From Limiplasma sp964504385 (GTDB lineage: Bacteria > Bacillota > Clostridia > Christensenellales > Aristaeellaceae): DNA of 53,790 bases. The DNA lies in the NCBI GenBank assembly GCA_964504385.1, contig CAZDEF010000006.1, forward strand, positions 1 to 53,790, written 5' to 3'. A program made the translations under genes and the position numbers. The number at the start of each line of letters is the position of its first letter. The stretch's first letter is position 1. Under the pieces are notes generated by a model, which worked only from the letters and a program-made list of their open reading frames with translations, was not told where the DNA came from and ran no database searches. This document shows positions 31,553 to 39,745 of the stretch, one piece after another.

Positions 31553-31597
31553 CCATAAAAACCAGTTTCGGCGCGGATACATGCCACCCGCGCCGAA
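31553..31597 (-). terminator. Probable terminator of pta-ackA
   Basis: On minus, TTCGGCGCGG pairs perfectly with CCGCGCCGAA (10 bp); a T run (TTTTTAT) follows 6 bases after the stem. It lies between ackA and yceD. Confidence 0.6.
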
Positions 31598-31620
31598 GGC
31601 TGTTTGCCCAAGACCGATGC

Positions 31621-32829
31621 TTACTCGATGGGCTGACCGGTCACGATGCACAGGGTATCGCGGGCGATCACGATCTCCTCATCGGTGGGGATGACGACGA
31701 TCTTCACCATGCTGTCATCGGTGGAAATGACGGATTCCTTGCGGTTGCCTTCGATGTTCTTCTGCGGATCCAGCTTCGCGCCCATGAACTCGAAATCCTT
31801 CATGACGGCTTCGCGCAGCTCAGCGCCGTTTTCGCCGATGCCGGCGGTGAACACGATCACATCCACGCCGCCCATTGCCGCCGCGTAGGAGCCGATGTAC
31901 TTCTTGATGCCGTAATGCAGCATATCGCGGGCCAGCGCAGCGCGTTCGTTGCCCTCGTCAGCCGCCTTGTCGATGTCGCGCATGTCGGAGGACAGGCCGC
32001 TGATGCCCAGCAGGCCGGACTTCTTGTTGCACATGGTCAGCACTTCATCCACGGTCATATTGTCGTTGTTGGCAATGTACTGCACCACAGCGGGATCCAT
32101 GCTGCCGGAGCGGGTGCCCATGACGACGCCCTCCAGAGGCGTGATGCCCATGCTGGTATCCACGCATTTGCCGTTCATGACGGCCGCCATGGAGGAACCA
32201 TTGCCCAGATGGCAGGTGATGACGCGGGTCTGGAAGCGATCCAAGCCCAGGAATTCGCAGGCGCGCTTGCTCACATAGCGGTGAGAGGTGCCGTGGAAGC
32301 CGTAGCGGCGCACATGCAGACGCTCGTAATACTCATAGGGCACGCCGTACATGAAGGCCTTGGGGGGCATGGTCTGGTGGAAGGCGGTGTCGAACACGGC
32401 CACATTGGGCACGCCGGGCATCACCTTTTCGCACGCTTCGATGCCCATCAGGTTGGCGGGATTGTGCAGGGGGCCCAGAGGAATGTTGGCGCGGATGGCT
32501 TCCTTCACTTCTTCGTCGATGAGGGTGGAGGCAGTGAAGGCCTCGCCGCCGTGCAGCACACGGTGGCCCACAGCGCCGATGTCGCTCATGTCCTTCACGG
32601 CGCCCTTTTCAGCGTCGGTCAGGGCCTTGATCATCAGAGAGCAGGCTTCGGTATGGTCGGCGATGGGCTGTTCAAAAACCAGCTCCACGCCGTTCACCTT
32701 CTGGGTCAGCTTGCTTCCAGCAATGCCGATGCGCTCGACCAGGCCCTTGGCCATGATCTTTTCGCCTTCCATATCCACCAGCTGGTACTTCAGGGAGGAA
32801 GAACCGGCGTTCACAATCAAAATCTTCAT
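31621..32829 (-). CDS. ackA: Acetate kinase
   Basis: 402 residues. N-terminal MKILIVNAGSSSLKYQL with the phosphate-binding Asn and the catalytic Arg region, VFDTAFH, GFHGTSHRYVS and HLGNGSS are all present. It converts acetyl phosphate and ADP to acetate and ATP. It lies 28 bases after pta. The enzyme pair gives fermentative ATP from acetyl-CoA, in keeping with an anaerobe. Confidence 0.97.
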   Translation of the reverse strand: MKILIVNAGSSSLKYQLVDMEGEKIMAKGLVERIGIAGSKLTQKVNGVELVFEQPIADHTEACSLMIKALTDAEKGAVKDMSDIGAVGHRVLHGGEAFTASTLIDEEVKEAIRANIPLGPLHNPANLMGIEACEKVMPGVPNVAVFDTAFHQTMPPKAFMYGVPYEYYERLHVRRYGFHGTSHRYVSKRACEFLGLDRFQTRVITCHLGNGSSMAAVMNGKCVDTSMGITPLEGVVMGTRSGSMDPAVVQYIANNDNMTVDEVLTMCNKKSGLLGISGLSSDMRDIDKAADEGNERAALARDMLHYGIKKYIGSYAAAMGGVDVIVFTAGIGENGAELREAVMKDFEFMGAKLDPQKNIEGNRKESVISTDDSMVKIVVIPTDEEIVIARDTLCIVTGQPIE

Positions 32830-32857
32830 TGGGATACACTCCTTGAATTTATGTGTT

Positions 32858-33853
32858 TTACTGTGCCTTGACCGCAGTGATGGCCACCACGCTCACGATA
32901 TCTTCCACGGAGCAGCCGCGGCTGAGGTCGCTCACAGGCTTGGCCAAGCCCTGGATGATGGGGCCGATGGCTTCCGCGCCCGCCAGACGCTGCACCAGCT
33001 TGTAGCCGATGTTGCCGGCCTGCAGGTCGGGGAAGATGAGGGTGTTGGCATGACCAGCCACGGTGGAGCCGGGAGCCTTGAGCTGACCGACGCTTTCCAC
33101 CAGCGCGGCGTCTGCCTGCAGTTCGCCGTCCAGCTTCAGTTCGGGAGCCAGTTCCTTGGCCATCGCGGTCGCCTGCTGCACCTTGGTCACGTTGTCATGC
33201 TTGGCACTGCCCTTGGTAGAGAAGGAAAGCATCGCCACGCGGGGATCCAAATCCACCAGCTGCTTGCCGGAGGCGGCGCTGGCAATGGCAATAGCCGCCA
33301 ATTCTTCGGCGGTAGGGTTGGGAATGACGGCGCAGTCACCAAAGACCATCACGCCATTGTCGCCCCACTTCTGGTCGGGCAGCTCCATGATGAAGCAGCT
33401 GGAAACCACCTTGATGCCGGTGGCCGTCTTGATGATCTGCAGTGCGGGGCGCAGCACATTGCCGGTGGAGTTGATCGCGCCGGCCACCATGCCGTCCGCA
33501 TCGCCGGACTTGAGCATGAGGGTGCCGTAGTACAGCGTGTTTTTGGTCACCAGTTCGGCGGCCTGCTCCATAGTCATGCCCTTGGCCTTGCGCAGTTCAA
33601 AGAGCAGTTCGGTATAAGCGGCGCTCTTTTCGCTGGTGGCGGGATCGATCACGGCAACGCCGGTCAGGTCGGTGTTGGTCTCGGCAGCTACCTTGGCCAC
33701 TTCCTCGGCATTGCCGATCAGGGTGACTTTCGCGATGCCTTCGGCCAGAATTTTGGCAGCGGCCTGCACGGTGCGGGGCTCGGTGCCTTCCGGCAGCACG
33801 ATGTGCTTCACATTTGCCTTGGCTTTGGCTTTGATTTTGTCAATAGCGGACAT
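32858..33853 (-). CDS. pta: Phosphate acetyltransferase
   Basis: 331 residues, the short bacterial form without an N-terminal P-loop domain. Recognisable segments are VLPEGTEPRTVQAA, DGMVAGAINSTGNVLRPALQ, FGDCAVIPNPTAEELA and VAGHANTLIFPDLQAGNIGYK. It transfers the acetyl group of acetyl-CoA to phosphate. First gene of the pta-ackA operon; the ATG follows GGGAGGAA. Confidence 0.97.
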   Translation of the reverse strand: MSAIDKIKAKAKANVKHIVLPEGTEPRTVQAAAKILAEGIAKVTLIGNAEEVAKVAAETNTDLTGVAVIDPATSEKSAAYTELLFELRKAKGMTMEQAAELVTKNTLYYGTLMLKSGDADGMVAGAINSTGNVLRPALQIIKTATGIKVVSSCFIMELPDQKWGDNGVMVFGDCAVIPNPTAEELAAIAIASAASGKQLVDLDPRVAMLSFSTKGSAKHDNVTKVQQATAMAKELAPELKLDGELQADAALVESVGQLKAPGSTVAGHANTLIFPDLQAGNIGYKLVQRLAGAEAIGPIIQGLAKPVSDLSRGCSVEDIVSVVAITAVKAQ

Positions 33854-33877
33854 TGTTCATTTCCTCCCTTATGTGCT

Positions 33878-33906
33878 ACAATACACGTTGTGTATGCGGA
33901 ATCCAA
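33878..33906 (-). promoter_or_regulatory. Promoter of pta-ackA with an internal palindrome
   Basis: On minus, TTGGAT, 17 bases, TATTGT. Between and overlapping the -10 is the perfect inverted repeat ATACACGTTGTGTAT (33881-33895, plus strand). The palindrome is a candidate operator; I do not recognise its cognate regulator (it is not a Rex-type site). Confidence 0.6.
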
Positions 33907-33991
33907 CCCATACAGTATACATCTTTTTATCCGCAAATGGAAGGGGGAAGCCCAAAAAAGCCGTTCTTTCGGGCGTTTGAGGGGCGAAAGC

Positions 33992-35143
33992 ATGCAACCT
34001 GTCGTTGGCGTCATCTGCGAATACGACCCCTTTCACCGGGGACATGCGCACCAGTTCGCGCTCATTCGCGATCAACTTCCCGGCGCGCGCATCCTGTGCC
34101 TGATGAGCGGATGCTTCACCCAGCGGGGCATGCCTGCGCTGTATCCGCCCCGCAGCCGCGCGCAGGCCGCGCTGAACGCGGGGGCCGACATGGTGCTGGA
34201 GCTGCCCTGCGCGTTTTCCGTGCGGGATGCGGAGCACTTCGCGCTGGGCGGCGTGGAGCTGCTGACGCGGCTGGGATTCGTCACGCATCTATCCTTCGGC
34301 GCTGAGGACGACACCGGCCTGCTCAGGGAAGCGGCTGCGCTGCTGGAAGCACCCACGGCGGATTATTCTTCCGCACTGAAAGAAGCGCTGGCGCTGGGCG
34401 ATTCCTATGCCGCTGCGCAGGGCAAAGCGCTCGGGCGGCTGCTGGGCAGCGCGGATCGCTTCGCCCGCCCCAATAATATTCTGGCGTTGTGCTATCTGCG
34501 CGCCAGTCTCCGTCTGCACAGCCCGCTGCTTTCCCTGCCCGTCCTCCGCAAGGGCGATTATCACGCCGATGCGCTGAGCGCCAACGAATGGCCCTCCGCC
34601 AGCGCTGTGCGCAAGGCCATTCTGACCGGGCAGCACGATCCAGCCGCCGCAGCCTGCGGCTATGCGCTGCCCCGCTCTCCCCTCTGCCCGCCGGATGCGC
34701 TGGACACGCTGCTGCTGTGGAAGCTGCGCACCGCGCCCATCGAAGCGCTCGCCCGTCTTCCGGATTGCAGCGAAGGCTTGGAAAACCGTCTGAAAAGCTG
34801 CGCCGCCAAGGCATCGTCCCGCCAGGAGCTGCTCGCGCTGCTCAAAACGCGGCGCTATGCGCACACCCGTCTGAACCGGCTGTGTGCCCATGCGCTGCTG
34901 GAAATGGACGCCGATTTTCTGAAGGCGCATGCGCACCCCACCTATGCGCGGCTGCTCGGCTTTCGCCGCGGCGGTCTGACAGGCTGTCTCCGGCAGAGCG
35001 CCCTGCCCATCATCGCCAAAGCCGCCGACGGCGACAGGAACGATCCACTGTACCAGCTGGACCAGCGCGCCTACGAGCTGTGGGCGCTGGGCGCGCATTT
35101 GCCTTCCGGCCTGATGTGCACGCAAGGCATAGCTGTGGTATAA
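33992..35143 (+). CDS. tmcAL: tRNA(Met) cytidine acetate ligase (TmcAL)
   Basis: 383 residues of the HIGH-type nucleotidyltransferase family, formerly YlbM. The ATP-binding motif EYDPFHRGHAHQ is present, then MSGCFTQRGMPALYPP, GADMVLELP, the RPNNILA region and SASAVR. It uses acetate and ATP to form N4-acetylcytidine at the wobble position of elongator tRNA-Met. Interestingly it lies divergent from pta-ackA, the acetate-producing genes, 138 bases away. The first base before HRGH is Asp rather than the common Asn. The ATG follows GAGGGG. The reading frame continues far upstream without a stop, but that part is antisense to ackA and pta. Confidence 0.93.
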   Translation: MQPVVGVICEYDPFHRGHAHQFALIRDQLPGARILCLMSGCFTQRGMPALYPPRSRAQAALNAGADMVLELPCAFSVRDAEHFALGGVELLTRLGFVTHLSFGAEDDTGLLREAAALLEAPTADYSSALKEALALGDSYAAAQGKALGRLLGSADRFARPNNILALCYLRASLRLHSPLLSLPVLRKGDYHADALSANEWPSASAVRKAILTGQHDPAAAACGYALPRSPLCPPDALDTLLLWKLRTAPIEALARLPDCSEGLENRLKSCAAKASSRQELLALLKTRRYAHTRLNRLCAHALLEMDADFLKAHAHPTYARLLGFRRGGLTGCLRQSALPIIAKAADGDRNDPLYQLDQRAYELWALGAHLPSGLMCTQGIAVV

Positions 35144-35146
35144 TAC
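35138..35146 (+). promoter_or_regulatory. Extended -10 promoter of the ABC exporter operon
   Basis: TGG-TATAAT overlaps the tmcAL stop codon and lies 34 bases before the ABC gene start. There is no good -35. Likely a weak own promoter for the exporter. Confidence 0.45.
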
Positions 35147-35179
35147 AAAAACTCTTTGCAAAAGGGAGGCTTTCTCCGG

Positions 35180-36907
35180 ATGAAGACCCTTCTCAACTAT
35201 GTAAAGCCCTACATCAGGGAATGCATTCTTGCGCCGCTGTTCAAGCTGCTGGAAGCCGTGCTGGAGCTGCTGGTGCCGCTGATCATGGCGGCCATCATCG
35301 ACAAGGGCATCCTGCAGGCCGATACCGGCTATGTGCTGCGCATGGGCGGCGTGCTGGTGGGGCTTGGGCTGCTCGGTTTCGCAGCCGCCATCACCGCACA
35401 GTTTTTTGCTGCGCGCGCTGCGGTGGGCGTAACGGCGGACTACAAGAGCGCGCTGTTTCGCCATATTCAAACGCTGAGCTACACGGAGCTGGACACCGTG
35501 GGCACGCCAACGCTGGTGAACCGACTGACCACGGACATGAATCAGGTGCAGACCGGCGTGAACATGACGCTGCGCTTGCTGCTGCGCTCGCCCTTTGTGG
35601 TGTTCGGCGCAATGATCATGGCGTTCACGGTGGACACAAAGGCAGCGCTCATTTTCGTGGCGCTCATTCCGCTGCTGGCGCTGGTGGTGGTCGGCATCAT
35701 GAAGCTCACGCTGCCGCGTCACAAGCAGGTGCAGGGACAGCTGGACAAGGTGCTGCTGCGCACCCGCGAAAACCTGACCGGCGTGCGCGTGCTGCGCGCC
35801 TTCGGACGGCAGGCGGAGGAGAACAAGGCGTTTGAGCAGGAGACCGACGAGCTGTGTCGCATGCAGCAGCGCGTGGGCAAGCTGAGCTCGCTCACCAATC
35901 CGCTCACCTATGTGCTGGTCAACGGCGCGCTGGCGGTGCTGATCTATACGGGAGCGGTCCAGGTGCAGGGCGGCGTGCTCACGCAGGGCGCAGTGGTGGC
36001 GCTGGTCAACTACCTGTCGCAGATCTTGGTGGAGCTGGTGAAGCTGGCCAACCTGATCGTGACCATTTCCAAAGCCATCGCCAGCGCCGGTCGCATCGAG
36101 AGCATGATGGATCTGTGCTCCTCCATGCAGGAGCCCTCCGCCCCCCAAGCGGCTCTGGCGACCAACGAGCACGTCCGCTTCGAAAACGTATCCACCCGCT
36201 ATCAGGGCGCGGGCGATGAATCCCTGTCGGGGGTCTCGTTTACCGCGCTGCGCGGGCAGACCATCGGCGTCATCGGCGGCACCGGTTCCGGCAAATCGAC
36301 GCTGGTCAACCTCATCCCGCGGTTTTACGATGCAAGTGCTGGCAGTGTGCTGGTGAACGGCGTGGATGTAAAGCAGCAGAGCGTAAACGAGCTGCGCAGC
36401 CGGATCGGCATCGTTCCGCAAAAAGCCGTGCTGTTTAAGGGAACCATCCGTGAAAACCTGTGCTGGGGAAACCAGAACGCAACGGATGACGAGCTGTGGC
36501 AGGCGCTGGAAACTGCGCAGGCCGCCGAGATCGTGCGCGGCAAAGCCGATGGGCTGGACGAGATGATCGCCCAAAACGGCCGCAATCTCTCCGGCGGTCA
36601 GCGGCAGCGGCTCACCATCGCCCGCGCGCTGGTCCGAAAACCCGAGATCCTCATTCTGGACGACAGCGCCTCCGCGCTGGATTACGCCACCGATGCTGCG
36701 CTGCGCAAGGCGCTGCGCGGGCTACCCTATTCCGCAACGCTGTTCATCGTATCCCAGCGCGCCAGCTCCATCCACCATGCTGATCTCATCCTTGTGCTGG
36801 ATGACGGCGAGCTGGTGGGCAGCGGCACCCATGACGAACTGATGCGCAGCTGCCCCGTCTATCAGGAGATCTACCATTCCCAGTATCCAAAGGAGGCTGC
36901 GCAATGA
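35180..36907 (+). CDS. ABC exporter half-transporter, degenerate ATP site
   Basis: 575 residues. Six membrane helices (~1-310) then an ATPase domain with Walker A GGTGSGKST, signature NLSGGQRQR and Walker B ILILDDSASALD. The usual catalytic Glu after Walker B is Asp, and the switch His is Gln (FIVSQRAS), so this half carries the non-catalytic site of a heterodimeric exporter such as TM287/288 or BmrCD. The signature is intact and would serve the partner's active site. The ATG at 35180 follows GGGAGG. It overlaps the partner gene by 4 bases. Confidence 0.93.
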   Translation: MKTLLNYVKPYIRECILAPLFKLLEAVLELLVPLIMAAIIDKGILQADTGYVLRMGGVLVGLGLLGFAAAITAQFFAARAAVGVTADYKSALFRHIQTLSYTELDTVGTPTLVNRLTTDMNQVQTGVNMTLRLLLRSPFVVFGAMIMAFTVDTKAALIFVALIPLLALVVVGIMKLTLPRHKQVQGQLDKVLLRTRENLTGVRVLRAFGRQAEENKAFEQETDELCRMQQRVGKLSSLTNPLTYVLVNGALAVLIYTGAVQVQGGVLTQGAVVALVNYLSQILVELVKLANLIVTISKAIASAGRIESMMDLCSSMQEPSAPQAALATNEHVRFENVSTRYQGAGDESLSGVSFTALRGQTIGVIGGTGSGKSTLVNLIPRFYDASAGSVLVNGVDVKQQSVNELRSRIGIVPQKAVLFKGTIRENLCWGNQNATDDELWQALETAQAAEIVRGKADGLDEMIAQNGRNLSGGQRQRLTIARALVRKPEILILDDSASALDYATDAALRKALRGLPYSATLFIVSQRASSIHHADLILVLDDGELVGSGTHDELMRSCPVYQEIYHSQYPKEAAQ

Positions 36908-38655
36908 AAAAGAACGTTGGTTTCCGCAAAGATACGCTTGTGCGCATTCTTGGCTATGTGGGGCGCAACCGGCGCTACCTCATCCTCTCGCTGTTCCTGA
37001 GCCTTATCACCGTGGCGGCCACGCTGTATGTGCCCATCCTCACCGGCAGCGCCGTAGACCTGCTGCTCGGCCTCGGTCAGGTAGCGTTTGACCAGCTGTG
37101 GCCTATCCTCATCACGCTGTGTGCGCTGGTGCTGATCACAGCGCTGGCGCAGTGGCTGACGGGCCTTTGCAACAACCGCATGACCTATGCCACTGTGCGC
37201 GACATTCGCGCCGACGCCTTCCGGCATCTGCAAAACCTGCCGCTGAGTTATCTGGATCAAACGCCCACGGGCGATGTGGTCAGCCGCATCATTGCGGATG
37301 TGGATCAGTTTGCTGATGGTCTGCTGATGGGGTTCACGCAGATGTTCACCGGTGTGCTGACCATTCTGGGCACTTTGTTTTTCATGTTTTCCGTCAACTG
37401 GATCATCGCGCTGGCGGTGGTGGTCATTACGCCGCTGAGCTTTGTGGTGGCTTCCTTCATTGCCAAACGCACCTATTCCTTCTTTTCGCAGCAGAACAAA
37501 GTGCGCGGCGAACAGACCGCCATCATTGACGAAATGATCGCCAATCAGAAGGTGGTGCGGGCCTTCGGCATGGAAGCCCCTGTACAGCGGCAGTTCGATC
37601 AGGTCAACACCGAGCTGCGCAAATGCAGCCTGAAAGCCATCTTCTACTCCTCCATCACCAATCCCTCCACCCGCTTTGTCAACGCGCTGGTCTACGCCTG
37701 CGTTGGGGTCGCGGGTGCAATGGTGTCCATTGTCACAGGCGGCATCACGGTGGGTCAGCTTTCCGCCTTCCTCAGCTATGCCAACCAGTACACCAAGCCC
37801 TTCAACGAGATCTCCGGCGTGGTGACGGAGCTGCAATCCGCCATGGCCTGTGCCGCGCGCGTGTTCGCGCTTATCGATCAACCGGCCGAAACGCCTGATG
37901 CACCCGCAGTGCTGGAAAACGCGGACGGCTCCGTCTCTCTCCACGATGTCAGCTTTTCCTATGTGCCGGATCGCCAGCTCATCCGCCATTTCAATTTGAA
38001 GGTGCAGCCCGGTCAGCGCATCGCCATCGTCGGCCCCACCGGCTGCGGCAAGACCACGCTGATCAATCTGCTGATGCGCTTCTACGATGTCAACAGCGGA
38101 GAGATCCGCGTTGGCGGGCAGTGCATCATGGATGTGAGCCGCAGCAGCCTGCGCAGCGCCTACGGTATGGTGCTGCAAGATACATGGCTCAAATCCGGCA
38201 CCATTCGCGACAATATCCTCATGGGGCGTGAGGAAGCGACCGAGGAGGAGATGATCGCAGCGGCCAAGGCCACGCATGCACACAGCTTCATCAAGCGTCT
38301 GCCAAACGGCTATGACACCCTTATCGGCGAGGACGGCGGCAACCTCAGCCAAGGCCAGAAGCAGCTGCTGTGCATCACCCGTGTCATGCTCTCCCTGCCG
38401 CCCATGCTGATCCTGGACGAGGCTACTTCCTCCATTGACACGCGCACCGAAATGCGCATCCAGCGTGCATTTGAAAAGCTCATGACCGGCCGCACCAGCT
38501 TCATCGTGGCGCACCGGCTGTCCACCATCGAAAATGCCGACGTCATTCTGGTCATGAATGAAGGCAACGTCATCGAGCAGGGTTCGCACGAAAAACTGCT
38601 GCGGCAGAACGGTTTCTACGCCAAGCTATACCGCAGCCAATTCGAAGTGGCCTAA
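36904..38655 (+). CDS. ABC exporter half-transporter, catalytic subunit
   Basis: 583 residues. Six membrane helices (~20-330) with ATPase domain: Walker A GPTGCGKTT, signature NLSQGQKQL (second Gly replaced by Gln), Walker B MLILDEATSSID with catalytic Glu, and switch AHRLSTI with His. The altered signature lies at the degenerate site made with the partner. The pair is a heterodimeric exporter for drugs, lipids or peptides; the substrate cannot be read. Coupled to its partner by ATGA overlap. Confidence 0.93.
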   Translation: MKKNVGFRKDTLVRILGYVGRNRRYLILSLFLSLITVAATLYVPILTGSAVDLLLGLGQVAFDQLWPILITLCALVLITALAQWLTGLCNNRMTYATVRDIRADAFRHLQNLPLSYLDQTPTGDVVSRIIADVDQFADGLLMGFTQMFTGVLTILGTLFFMFSVNWIIALAVVVITPLSFVVASFIAKRTYSFFSQQNKVRGEQTAIIDEMIANQKVVRAFGMEAPVQRQFDQVNTELRKCSLKAIFYSSITNPSTRFVNALVYACVGVAGAMVSIVTGGITVGQLSAFLSYANQYTKPFNEISGVVTELQSAMACAARVFALIDQPAETPDAPAVLENADGSVSLHDVSFSYVPDRQLIRHFNLKVQPGQRIAIVGPTGCGKTTLINLLMRFYDVNSGEIRVGGQCIMDVSRSSLRSAYGMVLQDTWLKSGTIRDNILMGREEATEEEMIAAAKATHAHSFIKRLPNGYDTLIGEDGGNLSQGQKQLLCITRVMLSLPPMLILDEATSSIDTRTEMRIQRAFEKLMTGRTSFIVAHRLSTIENADVILVMNEGNVIEQGSHEKLLRQNGFYAKLYRSQFEVA

Positions 38656-38672
38656 AAGCATTCTACATCAAA

Positions 38673-38709
38673 ACAGCCTGATGCAGACCAGTTTGCTGCA
38701 TCAGGTTGT
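38673..38709 (+). terminator. Terminator-like hairpin after the ABC operon
   Basis: ACAGCCTGATGCAG pairs with CTGCATCAGGTTGT (14 bp, one wobble). It is nearly identical to the hairpin at 38924-38960. No strong T run follows. Confidence 0.55.
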
Positions 38710-38715
38710 CGGGCC

Positions 38716-38893
38716 GGCGGAAAAGCTCGCTACGCGATCTTTTCCGCCCGTGGGGAGCCACGGGTGCCGACTCGCCGACCGCGCGCCGGGCGGCCCACGG
38801 GCGGCGGAATGTTTCCGCGCAGGGCGCGGAAACGCCCGCCCGACCGGCAAAGCCGGCCGATACGATCACACTTGGAGGGCTGCGGCCCTCCAA
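38716..38893. repeat. Structured intergenic element, copy 1
   Basis: A run of consecutive hairpins with no reading frame: GGCGGAAAAG with CTTTTCCGCC (perfect, 38716-38748), a long GC stem CCGCCCGTGGG with CCCACGGGCGG, GTTTCCGCG with GCGCGGAAAC, CCGGC-AAA-GCCGG, and TTGGAGGGC with GCCCTCCAA (38872-38893). It shares its first two hairpins and the loop CTCGCTACGCGAT with a second copy at 53631-53745. Like that copy it lies between the terminators of convergent units. Candidate mobile structured repeat or RNA. Confidence 0.65.
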
Positions 38894-38923
38894 ACCTCCC
38901 ATGGATAGTTTTTCGACAAGTTG

Positions 38924-38960
38924 ACAGCCCGATGCAGACCGGCTTGCTGCATCAGGCTGT
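38924..38960. terminator. Terminator-like hairpin between ABC operon and spoVT
   Basis: ACAGCCCGATGCAG pairs with CTGCATCAGGCTGT (14 bp, one mismatch-type wobble). Plus-strand sequence after it is T-rich. It is a direct repeat of the hairpin at 38673, and could terminate both the ABC operon and the convergent spoVT. Confidence 0.6.
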
Positions 38961-38989
38961 TGCTTTGTTCTGCTGTTTTTCCCGTTCGT

Positions 38990-39544
38990 TCACTGCTCCA
39001 TCTGGCGACCCACGATCCCGGCAGCCGTCTCCGCCACCTTGAGCTCCGCATCCCCCATTCTGGCCCCCTGCTCCTTGGACAGCAGCAGCACCGCGCCAAT
39101 GGCCTCGCCATCGGCAATGATGGGCGACACCACCTGCGCCGTATAGCCGGTGATATCCTCCTCGCTGGTCACGGCTACGATCTTGCCTCCGCCCGCGCGG
39201 TTGATGGCCACCGTCTGCCGGTTGGCAATGGCTGTTTCCAAATCATGACTGATGGGCTTGTCTGCCAGTTCTTTTTTGCTCACGCCGCTGGCCGCCACCA
39301 CCTGATCCCTGTCCACAATGCAGGCAATATGCCCCATGGAGCGAAAAATAGAATCCGTATAATCCCGCGCAAACGCCGACATTTCCCCGATCGGCGAATA
39401 CTTCTTCAAAATAACTTCCCCGTCCCTGTCTGTGTAGATCTCCAACGGGTCGCCCTCCCGTATTCTCAGCGTTCTGCGGATTTCTTTCGGTATGACCACC
39501 CGGCCGAGTTCGTCAATTCTGCGCACGATGCCTGTTGCACGCAC
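38990..39544 (-). CDS. spoVT: Stage V sporulation protein T
   Basis: 184 residues. N-terminal AbrB-type swapped-hairpin DNA-binding domain (RATGIVRRIDELGRVVIPKE, then RREGD-like IREGDPLEIYTDRDGEVILKKY) followed by a GAF-like domain (~55-184). SpoVT regulates sigma-G-dependent genes in the forespore. The best start is GTG at 39544: AAGGAGG is 9 bases upstream and the protein then begins like known SpoVT. The ATG at 39553 directly abuts the ribosome site and is unlikely. It is convergent with the ABC operon. Confidence 0.93.
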   Translation of the reverse strand: MRATGIVRRIDELGRVVIPKEIRRTLRIREGDPLEIYTDRDGEVILKKYSPIGEMSAFARDYTDSIFRSMGHIACIVDRDQVVAASGVSKKELADKPISHDLETAIANRQTVAINRAGGGKIVAVTSEEDITGYTAQVVSPIIADGEAIGAVLLLSKEQGARMGDAELKVAETAAGIVGRQMEQ

Positions 39545-39690
39545 TTCTCCCATCCTCCTTGAACGGCGCAGGTTCGCTGTTCTCCTGCTTTCCCGTTTGC
39601 ATTTGCATCCCTTAGTATGCAATCGCTGGATGGCTTTATGCGGGGGAAAGATTTGGGAGAACACGCTGCATCGGCCAAATGGACGTATTC

Positions 39691-39725
39691 AAAAAGCCGA
39701 CAGCTTCCCTTCGGAGGCTGTCGGC
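39691..39725 (-). terminator. Terminator of aspA
   Basis: On minus, GCCGACAGCCTCC pairs with GGAAGCTGTCGGC (13 bp, one G-U) with a CGAA-type loop, followed by TTTTT. It lies 20 bases after the aspA stop. Confidence 0.85.
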
Positions 39726-39745
39726 GATCTTGGTTTTTTGAAATA

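Noticed and set aside
32351..33991. 5' extension of the tmcAL frame
   Set aside because: It crosses ackA and pta on the other strand; the protein begins at the ATG 33992 by family length.
34289..36574. 761-codon minus-strand frame over tmcAL and the ABC gene
   Set aside because: Shadow of two clear genes; composition typical of antisense.
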